DNA from: Pseudonocardia halophobica
Lineage (GTDB): Bacteria; Actinomycetota; Actinomycetes; Mycobacteriales; Pseudonocardiaceae
Length of the DNA: 64,000 bases
Direction: 5' to 3'
Assembly: GCF_027922425.1 (NCBI RefSeq)
Contig: NZ_BSFQ01000035.1
Location: 1-64,000 of the forward strand
The notes under the pieces are model-generated. The model saw only the letters and a program-made list of their open reading frames with translations, was not told where the DNA came from and did no database searches. Made by a program: the position numbers and the translations under genes. Positions 23,450 through 30,879 of the stretch are shown piece by piece; position 1 is the stretch's first letter, and every line of letters begins with the position of its first letter.

Positions 23450-24319
23450 TCATGCTTCGTCGATCGTCACGAGCGTGCCCAGGGGCACCTCGGTGAGCTG
23501 GCGCAGCGCGTCCGCGGGGACGCGGATGCAGCCGTCGCTGGTGGCGGTGCCGAGCACGTCGTCGGTCGGCCAGGTGTGGATGGCGACGGTCCCCGGGCCG
23601 CCGCCGAAGGTGTCGTGCGTGGGGCTGTGCGTGCCCAGCGGCAGGATCACCGGGGAGTACTGCTGCTGGTCGTCGCTGAACGCGCCGAGCAGGAAGGTGC
23701 GGCCGGTGGGGGTGGGCGCCGAGGGCTTGCCGATGCCGACCGTCCACTCCGCGAGCTTCGCGCCGTCCTCGTAGAGGGCGAGCTTCATGGAGTTCAGGTG
23801 CACGGCGATGCGGTACGGCGTGGTCTTCACGTCGAGGTCGGCCAGCGGCAGCCAGCCCGTCGACGAGCTGGGCCGCGAGGGCAGCAGGACCTGCGCCCAC
23901 TCCCCCTGCTGCGCGATCACCGGGAGCCACGTGTCGCCGATCTGCGTCACGGGCATGCGGGCGATCGGGGTGCCGCCGGGCGCGTCGTGGACCACCGTCT
24001 CGCGGACCGGGTGCGCGACCCGGCCGTCCGTGGTCTCCTGCGGCGCCGGGTCGGGCACGGCACCCTGCAGGGTGGTGTAGGTGGTGCTCTCCTGCAGCGA
24101 GGCCGGGTCGACGGCCGCGGCGACCGGGTCGGCGCCGGCGGCGGTGCCGCCCTGCTGCGCGACCGGCGACGGGGCGCCGCCGAGCAGCAGCCCGACGACC
24201 AGGACGATCGCCAGCAGGGCCACGACGCCGAAGCCGGCCCAGAGGACGAGGCCGGACCGCGAACGCCCGGAGCGCGAGGCGGACCGGCGGATCCGCGGGG
24301 GCAGGGTGTGGTTCGCCAT
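23450..24319 (-). CDS. L,D-transpeptidase (YkuD), membrane-anchored
   Basis: A 289-residue type II membrane protein. A single transmembrane helix (residues about 24-48) precedes a Ser/Ala/Pro linker, an SH3-like segment (near 105-160) and the YkuD domain. The catalytic motif is IHTWPTDDV then TSDGCIRVP with the nucleophile Cys near residue 267. It should form 3-3 cross-links or attach proteins to peptidoglycan outside the membrane. The gene after it encodes a secreted LPVTG-ending protein. MANHTLPP is chosen as start; ATG four codons upstream is possible. Confidence 0.88.
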   Translation of the reverse strand: MANHTLPPRIRRSASRSGRSRSGLVLWAGFGVVALLAIVLVVGLLLGGAPSPVAQQGGTAAGADPVAAAVDPASLQESTTYTTLQGAVPDPAPQETTDGRVAHPVRETVVHDAPGGTPIARMPVTQIGDTWLPVIAQQGEWAQVLLPSRPSSSTGWLPLADLDVKTTPYRIAVHLNSMKLALYEDGAKLAEWTVGIGKPSAPTPTGRTFLLGAFSDDQQQYSPVILPLGTHSPTHDTFGGGPGTVAIHTWPTDDVLGTATSDGCIRVPADALRQLTEVPLGTLVTIDEA

Positions 24320-24591
24320 CACGCAGCCCACGACCGGTTGGCGGGGGCGGCGGCGTGGACCGGGGAGGACTCCGACGCGCTGTGCACGATCGGATGAACG
24401 ACGGGTCCACGATCAGGTGACGGGCCGTCCCACCATGATCGCTTCGCGTTCCGACGGACGGAGTCGATCACGCGACGGACGGTCGTATCCCGCCGTTCGC
24501 CCGGCCCCCGGCGCGCCGAGCGGCGTACCCACCGCACCACGGACGGTTACCATCGCTCCGGACCGGATGACGGAGCGTGACAGGAGACGGC

Positions 24592-25230
24592 GTGCTGCTG
24601 GCGGACGAGCGGGTGCGGATCGTGGAGTGCTGCCGGCGGATGGCCGCCGCGGGGCTCACGGTCGGCACCTCGGGCAACGTGAGCGAGCGGCGCGGGGACC
24701 TCGTCGCGATCACGCCGACCGGCGTCGACTACGGCGCGCTGACCCCGGCGGGGGTGTGCGTGGTCGATCTCGGCGGGCGCCCGGTCGAGGACGGACCGCT
24801 GCCCTCGTCCGAGCTGCCGATGCACCTGGCCGTCTACGCGGGCACGGCGGAGCGGGCCGTCGTCCACACGCACCCGCTGTACGCGACGGCGCTGTCCACG
24901 GTGGTCGACGAGCTGCCCGGCATCCACTACCTGGTCATGCAGCTGGGCGGGCCGGTGCGGGTCGCACCGTACGAGCGGTACGGGTCGGTCGAGCTGGCCG
25001 AGGCGAGCGTGCGGGCGATGGCGGGGCGCAGCGCGGTGCTGCTGCGCAACCACGGCGCCACGACGTGCGGCGACACGCTGGCGCGGGCCTACGACCGGGC
25101 CGTCACGCTGGAGTGGCTGTGCCGGCTCTACCACCAGGCCAGGCTGCTCGGGGAGCCCACGCTCCTCGCCGACGACGAGCTGGCCGCCGTCGGCGAGAAG
25201 CTGCGGACCTACGGACAACCACCCCTGTGA
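24592..25230 (+). CDS. Class II aldolase/adducin family protein
   Basis: About 212 residues. GNVSER near the start binds phosphate. The zinc ligands are HTHPLYATAL (two His near residue 93) and NHGATTCG (His near 152), with the catalytic Glu in SSELPMHL. This fits L-fuculose- or ribulose-phosphate aldolases and epimerases. GTG at 24592 has AGGAGA 4 nt upstream; an in-frame GTG at 24577 is the alternative. No sugar-pathway genes are nearby, so the substrate is open. The stop codon lies in the stem of the following hairpin. Confidence 0.86.
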   Translation: MLLADERVRIVECCRRMAAAGLTVGTSGNVSERRGDLVAITPTGVDYGALTPAGVCVVDLGGRPVEDGPLPSSELPMHLAVYAGTAERAVVHTHPLYATALSTVVDELPGIHYLVMQLGGPVRVAPYERYGSVELAEASVRAMAGRSAVLLRNHGATTCGDTLARAYDRAVTLEWLCRLYHQARLLGEPTLLADDELAAVGEKLRTYGQPPL

Positions 25231-25266
25231 GTGGCGATAGTCGCCAGAGCGACTATCGCTACTCAC
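25227..25266. terminator. GTGAGYGG-family terminator hairpin
   Basis: A 17-bp stem with one mismatch, GTGAGTGGCGATAGTCG against CGACTATCGCTACTCAC, with a 6-nt loop. The left arm contains the TGA stop of the aldolase gene. It sits between convergent genes. Confidence 0.85.
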
Positions 25267-25270
25267 GAGG

Positions 25271-25711
25271 TCAGGTGGTGCCGGATCGGCGGCGGGTCGC
25301 GAACCAGTAGTGCGCCGCGATGCTCACGGCGATCCAGAAGATCGGCCCGCCCGGCCAGAAGAACGACACCGGGCCGACGATCCAGCGCACCAGGACCAGC
25401 AGGACCACGGCGAGGCCGATCCCGGCGTGGATCACCAGGCGGCGCCGGGCGTCGGGCGGAAGGGTCCGCAGGCCCGGCGGCGGGGGCGGCGGGGCCGGCA
25501 GGTCGGCCGTCAGCGGGATCAGGTCCGCCTCGACCTTCGCGGCGTAGGCGGCCTGCTGGCGCTCGTCGGCCTCCTCGAGGGTCAGCCGTCCCTCGGCGGC
25601 GGCCGCCCGGATCCGGTCGGCGACGGCCTCGCGGTCGGCGTCGGAGAGCCGCAGCGCGGCGTCGGTGCGGAGGCGGGCGGTGTGGCCGGTGTGATCGGTG
25701 CTCTCGCTCAT
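25271..25711 (-). CDS. DUF1707 membrane protein
   Basis: A 146-residue protein. The N-terminal DUF1707 domain reads ALRLSDADREAVADRIRAAAAEGRLTLEEADERQQAAYAAK (near residues 18-58). After a proline stretch there are two membrane helices near 95-112 and 118-135. Such proteins are small envelope components often found with LiaSR-type systems. It is divergent from the sensor kinase/response regulator pair, which makes it a plausible target of that system. The function is otherwise unknown. Confidence 0.85.
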   Translation of the reverse strand: MSESTDHTGHTARLRTDAALRLSDADREAVADRIRAAAAEGRLTLEEADERQQAAYAAKVEADLIPLTADLPAPPPPPPGLRTLPPDARRRLVIHAGIGLAVVLLVLVRWIVGPVSFFWPGGPIFWIAVSIAAHYWFATRRRSGTT

Positions 25712-25891
25712 GCTGTCCCCCAGGTGTTCTCGTGGTGTGCCTCCACGGTGCCGGGGAGCGGCGACGCGCACGTCGGCCCGCGGGCGGGACCTGTGCTGCC
25801 GCCGGAGGGGGGCCGCGGGCCCGCGGCGTACGCCCCGCGGAGTACGCCGCCGGTCCCCCGCCGACCGACGCGTCCGGGGCGTGCGTCGCTC

Positions 25892-25897
25892 TAGGGT
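25892..25897 (+). promoter_or_regulatory. -10 box of a leaderless promoter
   Basis: TAGGGT ends 6 nt before the GTG at 25904, with no Shine-Dalgarno sequence. Confidence 0.6.
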
Positions 25898-25903
25898 GCG
25901 GGT

Positions 25904-27106
25904 GTGTCCTGGTGGGTCGGGTTGCTGCGGCGCTCGTGGCAGAGCGTGCCGCACACCGTCCTGACCCCGGCCGCCTGGCTGGTCGTGGGGCTGGTCGCCG
26001 CGCTCAACGCGTCCCGCTTCGTGCCGACGGCCCGCCCGGTCGACGCGCTCGGGATCGCCCTGATCGTGCTGGGCCCGCTGCTGCTCGTCGTCCGCCGGGC
26101 GCACCCGCCCGCGGTGCTGGTCGGCTGCACCGCGGTCCTGCTCGGCTACCTCGCGCTCGGCTACCCGTTCGGGCCGGTCGTGGTGCCCTCGCTGGTCGCG
26201 CTGGCCGAGGCGATCCTGCGCGGGCACCGGCGGGTCGCCTACGTGACGACGGGCGTCGCCGTGCTCGCCGGCCTGGCGATCCAGATCGTGGTCCGCGGCG
26301 GCGCGGCCGGGCTCGAGGGCCGGCTGGGCTGGCTGGCGTGGCTGGCCGCGTACGTCGCGGGGTGCGAGCTGTGGCGGGCCCGCAGCGAGCGCCGCGCCCA
26401 GGCCGCGGCCGCGCGCGAGGAGACCGCGCGGCGGCAGGCCGGCGAGGAACGGCTGCGGATCGCCCGGGAGCTGCACGACGTGCTCGGCCACCACGTCTCG
26501 CTGATCAACGTGCAGGCCGGCGTCGCCCTCTACCTGATCGACGACGACCCCGAGCAGGCCCGGCGGGCGCTGGCCACGATCAAGGACGCCAGCCGGGACC
26601 TGCTCCGCGAGATGCGCTCCACCCTCGGCGTCCTGCGCGGGATCGACGAGGAGCCGCCGCGTGCGCCCACCGCCGGCCTCGGGATGCTCGACCGGCTGGT
26701 GGCCGACAACGAGGCCGCCGGGCTGGCCGTCAGCACCTCGGTCGACGCGGACGTCCGCGCCCTGCCGCGGAGCGTCGACCTCGCCGCCTACCGGATCGTG
26801 CAGGAGGCGCTGACCAACGTCCGCAAGCACGCGGGCGCCGGGCGTGCGCTCGTGAAGGTGACCGCGGCGGACGGCACGCTCCGGGTCGTCGTCGACGACG
26901 ACGGCGCGGGCCCGCCCGAACGGCCCGGCGAGGGCGGCACGGGGCTGGTCGGGATGCGCGAGCGCGCCACCGCGCTGGGCGGCACGCTGAGCCACGGGCG
27001 CGCGCCCGGCGGCGGGTTCCGGGTGGAGGCGGTGCTGCCGCTCGCCGGCTCCGGCGGCGCGGCGGTCGGGGCGGTCGGGGCGCGGTCCGAGGAGGAGACA
27101 GGGTGA
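25904..27106 (+). CDS. Sensor histidine kinase, NarL-partner (HisKA_3) type
   Basis: A 400-residue kinase. Five hydrophobic segments (residues about 20-155) are followed by a short coiled linker and the HisKA_3 box ERLRIARELHDVLGHHVSLI (phospho-His near 192). The ATPase part shows QEALTNVRKHAG (N-box, near 302) and GEGGTGLVGMRERA (G-box, near 346). This is the DesK/LiaS-like layout. It overlaps the response-regulator gene by 4 bp (GTGA). The input signal is probably at the membrane, and the divergent DUF1707 gene is a likely target. Confidence 0.9.
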   Translation: MSWWVGLLRRSWQSVPHTVLTPAAWLVVGLVAALNASRFVPTARPVDALGIALIVLGPLLLVVRRAHPPAVLVGCTAVLLGYLALGYPFGPVVVPSLVALAEAILRGHRRVAYVTTGVAVLAGLAIQIVVRGGAAGLEGRLGWLAWLAAYVAGCELWRARSERRAQAAAAREETARRQAGEERLRIARELHDVLGHHVSLINVQAGVALYLIDDDPEQARRALATIKDASRDLLREMRSTLGVLRGIDEEPPRAPTAGLGMLDRLVADNEAAGLAVSTSVDADVRALPRSVDLAAYRIVQEALTNVRKHAGAGRALVKVTAADGTLRVVVDDDGAGPPERPGEGGTGLVGMRERATALGGTLSHGRAPGGGFRVEAVLPLAGSGGAAVGAVGARSEEETG

Positions 27107-27768
27107 TCAGGGTCATGCTGGCGGACGACCAGGCGCTGGTCCGGGCCGGGTTCCGGGCGTTGCTCGGCTCCGCGCCGGACCTCGAGGTGGTCGGCGAGGC
27201 CGAGGACGGCGAGGCGGTGCTGCGGGTCTGCCGCGACACCGCACCCGACGTCGTGCTCATGGACATCCGGATGCCCGGGCGGGACGGGCTGGCCGCGACC
27301 CGGGACATCGTGGCCGATCCGCGGCTGGCCGGGGTCCGGGTCGTCGTGCTGACCACCTTCGCCGAGGACGCCTACATCTTCGAGGCGCTGCGCTCCGGCG
27401 CCAGCGGTTTCCTGGTCAAGGACACCGAGCCGGCCGAGCTGCTGCACGCGGTGCGGGTGGTGCACGCCGGGGAGGCGCTGCTCTCCCCCGGCGTGACCCG
27501 CCGGCTCGTCGAGGAGTTCGCCGCGCGGTCCCGCCCGCCCGCACCCGACCGCCGGCTCGACGCGCTGACCGGCCGCGAGCGCGAGGTGCTCGCGCTGGTC
27601 GCCGCCGGGCTGTCCAACGACGAGATCGCCGAGAAGCTCGTGGTCAGCCCGGCCACGGCGAAGACGCACGTCAGCCGGTCGATGGTGAAGCTGGGCGTGC
27701 GGGATCGCGCGCAGCTCGTGGTGCTGGGGTACGAGACCGGCCTGGTGCGGCCGGGCTGGCTGGCCTGA
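27103..27768 (+). CDS. NarL/FixJ-family response regulator
   Basis: A 221-residue regulator. The receiver has the acidic pair LADDQ (near residue 8), the phospho-Asp in VVLMDIRMPGRDG (near 54), Thr in LTTF and Lys in LVKDTEP (near 105). The LuxR-type helix-turn-helix TGREREVLALVAAGLSNDEIAEKLVVSPATAKTHV covers about 160-194. The GTG start overlaps the kinase stop, so the two are translationally coupled cognate partners. It probably activates envelope-stress genes. Confidence 0.92.
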   Translation: MIRVMLADDQALVRAGFRALLGSAPDLEVVGEAEDGEAVLRVCRDTAPDVVLMDIRMPGRDGLAATRDIVADPRLAGVRVVVLTTFAEDAYIFEALRSGASGFLVKDTEPAELLHAVRVVHAGEALLSPGVTRRLVEEFAARSRPPAPDRRLDALTGREREVLALVAAGLSNDEIAEKLVVSPATAKTHVSRSMVKLGVRDRAQLVVLGYETGLVRPGWLA

Positions 27769-27772
27769 GCAC

Positions 27773-27821
27773 GAGTGAACGGCCCCCTCGCTCGGACCTG
27801 GTGAGCAAGAGGGCCGCTCGC
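27773..27821. terminator. Imperfect hairpin between convergent genes
   Basis: GAGTGAACGGCCCCCTCGCTC can pair with GAGCAAGAGGGCCGCTCGC with mismatches and G-U pairs. It lies between the response regulator and mosA stops and resembles the GTGAGYGG hairpins. Confidence 0.6.
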
Positions 27822-27830
27822 CCGTGGGGT

Positions 27831-28586
27831 TCAGGCGTGGACGACGGTGCCGGTCTCCTTGTCCGCCAGCGCGTCGGTGAGCGCGCCCCGGGTCAGCCCG
27901 TTGACCACCCGGAACTCGCGGACGTGCTTGGCGGTGGGCAGCAGCTCGCAGGCCAGCCGGTCCACGGGCAGGTCCGGGGTGGTGGCGGGGACGCGGCCGC
28001 CGGGGCCGTCGACGTCCTTGACGAAGATCAGCCGCTGGGCGCCGAAGGCGTCGGCGAGCAGGACCGCACCCGCGTCCGTGCGGTGCACCGGCAGCTTGCC
28101 GACCACGGCCGGGAACTCGTGGGACCCGTAGGGCGGGTACCCGTTGGAGACGACGGCCGGGGCCGCCGCCAGGTGCCCCGCCAGCTGCCGGGCGACGGTC
28201 CCGTGCGGCACGTAGGACACGCCGTCGGCCGCGAGCAGCGCGGCCAGCAGGTGACCGTTCTGCTCGGCCTCGGTGGCCGCGAGCTCCGACAGCGCGCCGG
28301 TGGGCAGGCCCAGGTCGAGGCCCACGCCGATGGCGTGCCGGGCCCTGATGCCGGCGCCGGTGAGGATGAGCATCCGGTGGTCGCCGAAGGCGCCGCGCAG
28401 CTCGTCGACGAGGGGCAGGATCGCGTCCCGCCCCCGGTCGACGATCGCGCCGCCGCCGATCACGACGATGTCGAGCCAGGGCAGCAGCCGGGTCACCGGG
28501 CGCGAGGTGACCGGCCGGACGAGGTCGCGGTCGAGCAGCGTCTGCCGCGCCAGCAGCGACGGGACGTCCTTGCTGTGCTCGGTCAT
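27831..28586 (-). CDS. mosA: Molybdenum storage protein alpha-subunit homologue
   Basis: A 251-residue amino-acid-kinase-fold protein. Several segments match my memory of Azotobacter vinelandii MosA: LARQTLLDRDLVRP (near 12), RLLPWLDIVVIGGG (near 33), LILTGAGIRARH (near 73), GLDLGLPTGALS and FPAVVGKLPVHRTDAGAVLLADAFGA. MosA and MosB form a hexameric cage that packs molybdate as polyoxometalate using ATP. By that alignment His128, His138 and His156 are kept, but the Mo-binding Glu129 is Pro127 and the His156 position is Gly. It starts 2 bp after mosB. A uridylate-kinase name in automated annotation would be misleading. Confidence 0.83.
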   Translation of the reverse strand: MTEHSKDVPSLLARQTLLDRDLVRPVTSRPVTRLLPWLDIVVIGGGAIVDRGRDAILPLVDELRGAFGDHRMLILTGAGIRARHAIGVGLDLGLPTGALSELAATEAEQNGHLLAALLAADGVSYVPHGTVARQLAGHLAAAPAVVSNGYPPYGSHEFPAVVGKLPVHRTDAGAVLLADAFGAQRLIFVKDVDGPGGRVPATTPDLPVDRLACELLPTAKHVREFRVVNGLTRGALTDALADKETGTVVHA

Positions 28587-28588
28587 GA

Positions 28589-29401
28589 TCAGCCCTCCGC
28601 CGTGATGATCGTGCCGACGTGCTCGCCCGCGAGCGCGCGGGTGACCAGGCCGGGCTTCAGGCCGTTGACGATCTGGATCTTCTTCACGAACCGCGCGTTC
28701 CGCATGAGGTCGAACACCGGGCGCTCGACGGCGAGGTCGGGCAGGTCCCGCGCGATCAGCTCGTCGACCGTGATCTCCGGGATCAGGGTGGCCGACGGGT
28801 CCGTCTTCGGGTTGGCCGTGTAGAGGCCGTCCTCGTCCTTGACGAAGGTCATCGACGCGCAGCCGTAGGTCTCGGCGACGAGGTAGCAACCGGCGTCGGT
28901 CCGGTAGGGCGGGATCACGCCCTCGGCCGGCACGCGCTGCCACATGTCGTAGGGCGGCATGCCGGCGAAGATCGCGGCGCCGACCTCGGCGACGCGCAGC
29001 GGCAGCGCGGCCATCGCCTCGCCGCCGACCACCGGGACGCCGTACTTGGCGAACAGGTGGCCGAGCATCGTCGCGTTCTGCCCGGCCACGGCCGAGCCGA
29101 TGTCGCTGAGCACGCCGGTGGGCAGGCCGAGCTCGGCGGCCAGGGCGTAGGCGTGCCGGGCGCGGGTGCCGCCGCCGGTGCCGATCAGCAGCCGGTACCG
29201 CGGGAGCGCGGCGACGATCTCCTCGACCACCGGGAAGACCGCCGAGCGGCCCCGGTCGAGCAGGCTCTGCCCGCCGATCTTGAGCACGTGCACGTCGGGC
29301 AGGACCCGCTCGTCGGGCACGGCGTCGGTGGCGGCCTGCAGCTCGGGGTCGTCGAGGCTGCGGCTCATGAGCAGCTCGCCCAGCGCGGCTGCGGTCGTCA
29401 T
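28589..29401 (-). CDS. mosB: Molybdenum storage protein beta-subunit homologue
   Basis: A 270-residue protein, the same length as A. vinelandii MosB as I recall it, and very alike along its length. Matching segments include ELLMSRSLDDPELQAA (near 9), VLKIGGQSLLDRGR (near 40), RLLIGTGGGTRARH (near 68), AEGVIPPYRTDAGCYLVAE (near 156), FVKDEDGLYTANPKT (near 184) and VNGLKPGLVTRALAGEHVGTIIT at the end. With the alpha subunit it should form the cytosolic Mo/W storage cage. It is the first gene of a two-gene unit. No modABC, nitrogenase or Mo-enzyme gene lies in this window. Confidence 0.88.
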   Translation of the reverse strand: MTTAAALGELLMSRSLDDPELQAATDAVPDERVLPDVHVLKIGGQSLLDRGRSAVFPVVEEIVAALPRYRLLIGTGGGTRARHAYALAAELGLPTGVLSDIGSAVAGQNATMLGHLFAKYGVPVVGGEAMAALPLRVAEVGAAIFAGMPPYDMWQRVPAEGVIPPYRTDAGCYLVAETYGCASMTFVKDEDGLYTANPKTDPSATLIPEITVDELIARDLPDLAVERPVFDLMRNARFVKKIQIVNGLKPGLVTRALAGEHVGTIITAEG

Positions 29402-29610
29402 AGGAGAACCCCCTGGTCCCGGGCGGCCGGCCGGCCGCGCCGCGGGCGACCGTAGCCGCACCCGACCGGGGGCTGCCATCCGGCCGTCCGGCGGCCCGCG
29501 CGCGTCCTCCGTGGACGCGGCGGGCCGCGGCGATCTCCGGCCGCACCCGCGTGCGCGGGACCGGTGATGTGATCCCCGGCTCATCCGCCGCAGGTCATCG
29601 GGGGTCGTGC

Positions 29611-29646
29611 GTGCGAGGTGCCCCTCTAGGGGCGGTTGCCGCTCAC
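29611..29646. terminator. GTGAGYGG-family hairpin after the desulfurase-like gene
   Basis: The core GCCCCT-CT-AGGGGC is flanked on the right by GCCGCTCAC, whose complement carries the TGA stop of the minus-strand gene. It is nearly identical to the hairpin at 32793-32832, with a 4-nt deletion in the left arm. Confidence 0.75.
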
Positions 29647-30860
29647 GGGAGGGCCACGAACGAGGCCAGGCCGTCGAGGAGCCGGTCGACGTCCGAGTCG
29701 TCCGTGTACGGGGACAGGCCGATCCGCAGCGACCCGTGGTCGCCCAGCCCGAGCCGGCGGCTGGCCTCCAGCGCGTAGAAGGAGCCGGCCGGGGCGTTGA
29801 TCCGGCATTCGGCGAGGTAGCGGTAGGCGTCGGCCGGGTGCTTGTCGGCGAACTCGACGAGCAGGGTCGGCGTCCGGTGGGCCGCCCGGGACCGCACGCG
29901 GACGCCGGGGAGCTCCGCCAGCACCTGCTCGATCCGGATGCGCAGCGGCTCCTCGTGCGCCCGGATCGCGCCCATCGTCTCGAGCAGCGCGGTGCGCCGG
30001 TCCGCCTGCGAGCCCGTGAGCCCGGCGAGGAAGTCGACCGCGGCCGTGGTGCCGGCGAGCAGCTCGTAGGGCAGGGTGCCCAGCTCGAACCGCTCCGGGA
30101 CGGCGTCGCTGCTGGGCGCGAGCTTCGCCGGGCGCAGCTCCTCCAGCAGCTCCGGCCGGGCGGCGAGCACCCCGCAGTGCGGGCCGAGGAACTTGTACGG
30201 CGAGCAGGCGAAGAAGTCCGCGCAGAGCTCCGAGACGTCGATCCCGGCGTGCGCGGTGAGGTGCACGCCGTCGACCATCGTCAGGGCCCCGGCGTCGTGC
30301 GCGAGGGCGCTGATCTCGGCGATCGGCGGGATCGTGCCGACGAGGTTCGACGCCCCCGTCACCGCGACCAACCGGGTGCGGCGCGACAGCACGGCGGCGA
30401 CGTCCGCGGCGGTGAGCTCGGCCGTCTCCGGGTCGAAGTCCGCCCAGCGCACGGTCGCGCCGGCGGCCTCCGCGGCCAGGACCCAGGGCCGGATGTTGGC
30501 GTCGTGGTCCAGCCTGGTGACGACGACCTCGTCCCCCGGTCGCCACGTCTCGGCCAGCGTGCGCGCGAGGTCGAAGGTCAGCTGGGTCATGCTGCGCCCG
30601 AAGACGATCCCGCGCGGGTCGGCGTCGAGCAGGTCCGCCATCGCCGCCCGGGCCCGCAGGACGATCCCGTCGGCGTGCCGCTCGGCCTTGGTGACGGTGC
30701 CGCGGTTCGCGACGGGGGAGGTCAGCGCCTCGTACACCGCGCGGGCCACCGGCTCGGGGGTCTGCGAGCCGCCGGGCCCGTCGAAGTGCGCGGTCCCGGC
30801 CTTGAGCGCGGGGAACTGCGTGCGGAGGGCGGCGACGTCGTAGCTCGCGGGCTGGCTCAC
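29643..30860 (-). CDS. Cysteine desulfurase-like PLP enzyme
   Basis: A 405-residue fold-type I aminotransferase-class V protein. The Schiff-base Lys is in ACSPYKFLGPHCG (near residue 221), the PLP Asp in TMVDGVHLTAHAG (near 197), and FDGPGGSQTP near residue 27 is the usual N-terminal motif of the cysteine desulfurase-like (TIGR01976) group. True SufS/IscS enzymes have a catalytic Cys loop near residue 360; here the region (AECRINAPAGSF) has one Cys but a different context, so the reaction is uncertain. GTG start with a GAGGGT box 6 nt upstream. It is 19 bp from the permease gene. Confidence 0.82.
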   Translation of the reverse strand: MSQPASYDVAALRTQFPALKAGTAHFDGPGGSQTPEPVARAVYEALTSPVANRGTVTKAERHADGIVLRARAAMADLLDADPRGIVFGRSMTQLTFDLARTLAETWRPGDEVVVTRLDHDANIRPWVLAAEAAGATVRWADFDPETAELTAADVAAVLSRRTRLVAVTGASNLVGTIPPIAEISALAHDAGALTMVDGVHLTAHAGIDVSELCADFFACSPYKFLGPHCGVLAARPELLEELRPAKLAPSSDAVPERFELGTLPYELLAGTTAAVDFLAGLTGSQADRRTALLETMGAIRAHEEPLRIRIEQVLAELPGVRVRSRAAHRTPTLLVEFADKHPADAYRYLAECRINAPAGSFYALEASRRLGLGDHGSLRIGLSPYTDDSDVDRLLDGLASFVALP

Positions 30861-30879
30861 GTCCCCACCCTCGCACGGT

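Noticed and set aside
28589..29584. Uridylate kinase (pyrH) or glutamate kinase annotation for the mosB and mosA products
   Set aside because: The fold is shared, but whole-length similarity as recalled is to MoSto subunits, and pyrH would be single-copy beside tsf/frr genes.
29643..30860. SufS in an iron-sulfur assembly operon
   Set aside because: No suf or isc genes are adjacent, and the catalytic Cys context is not that of SufS.
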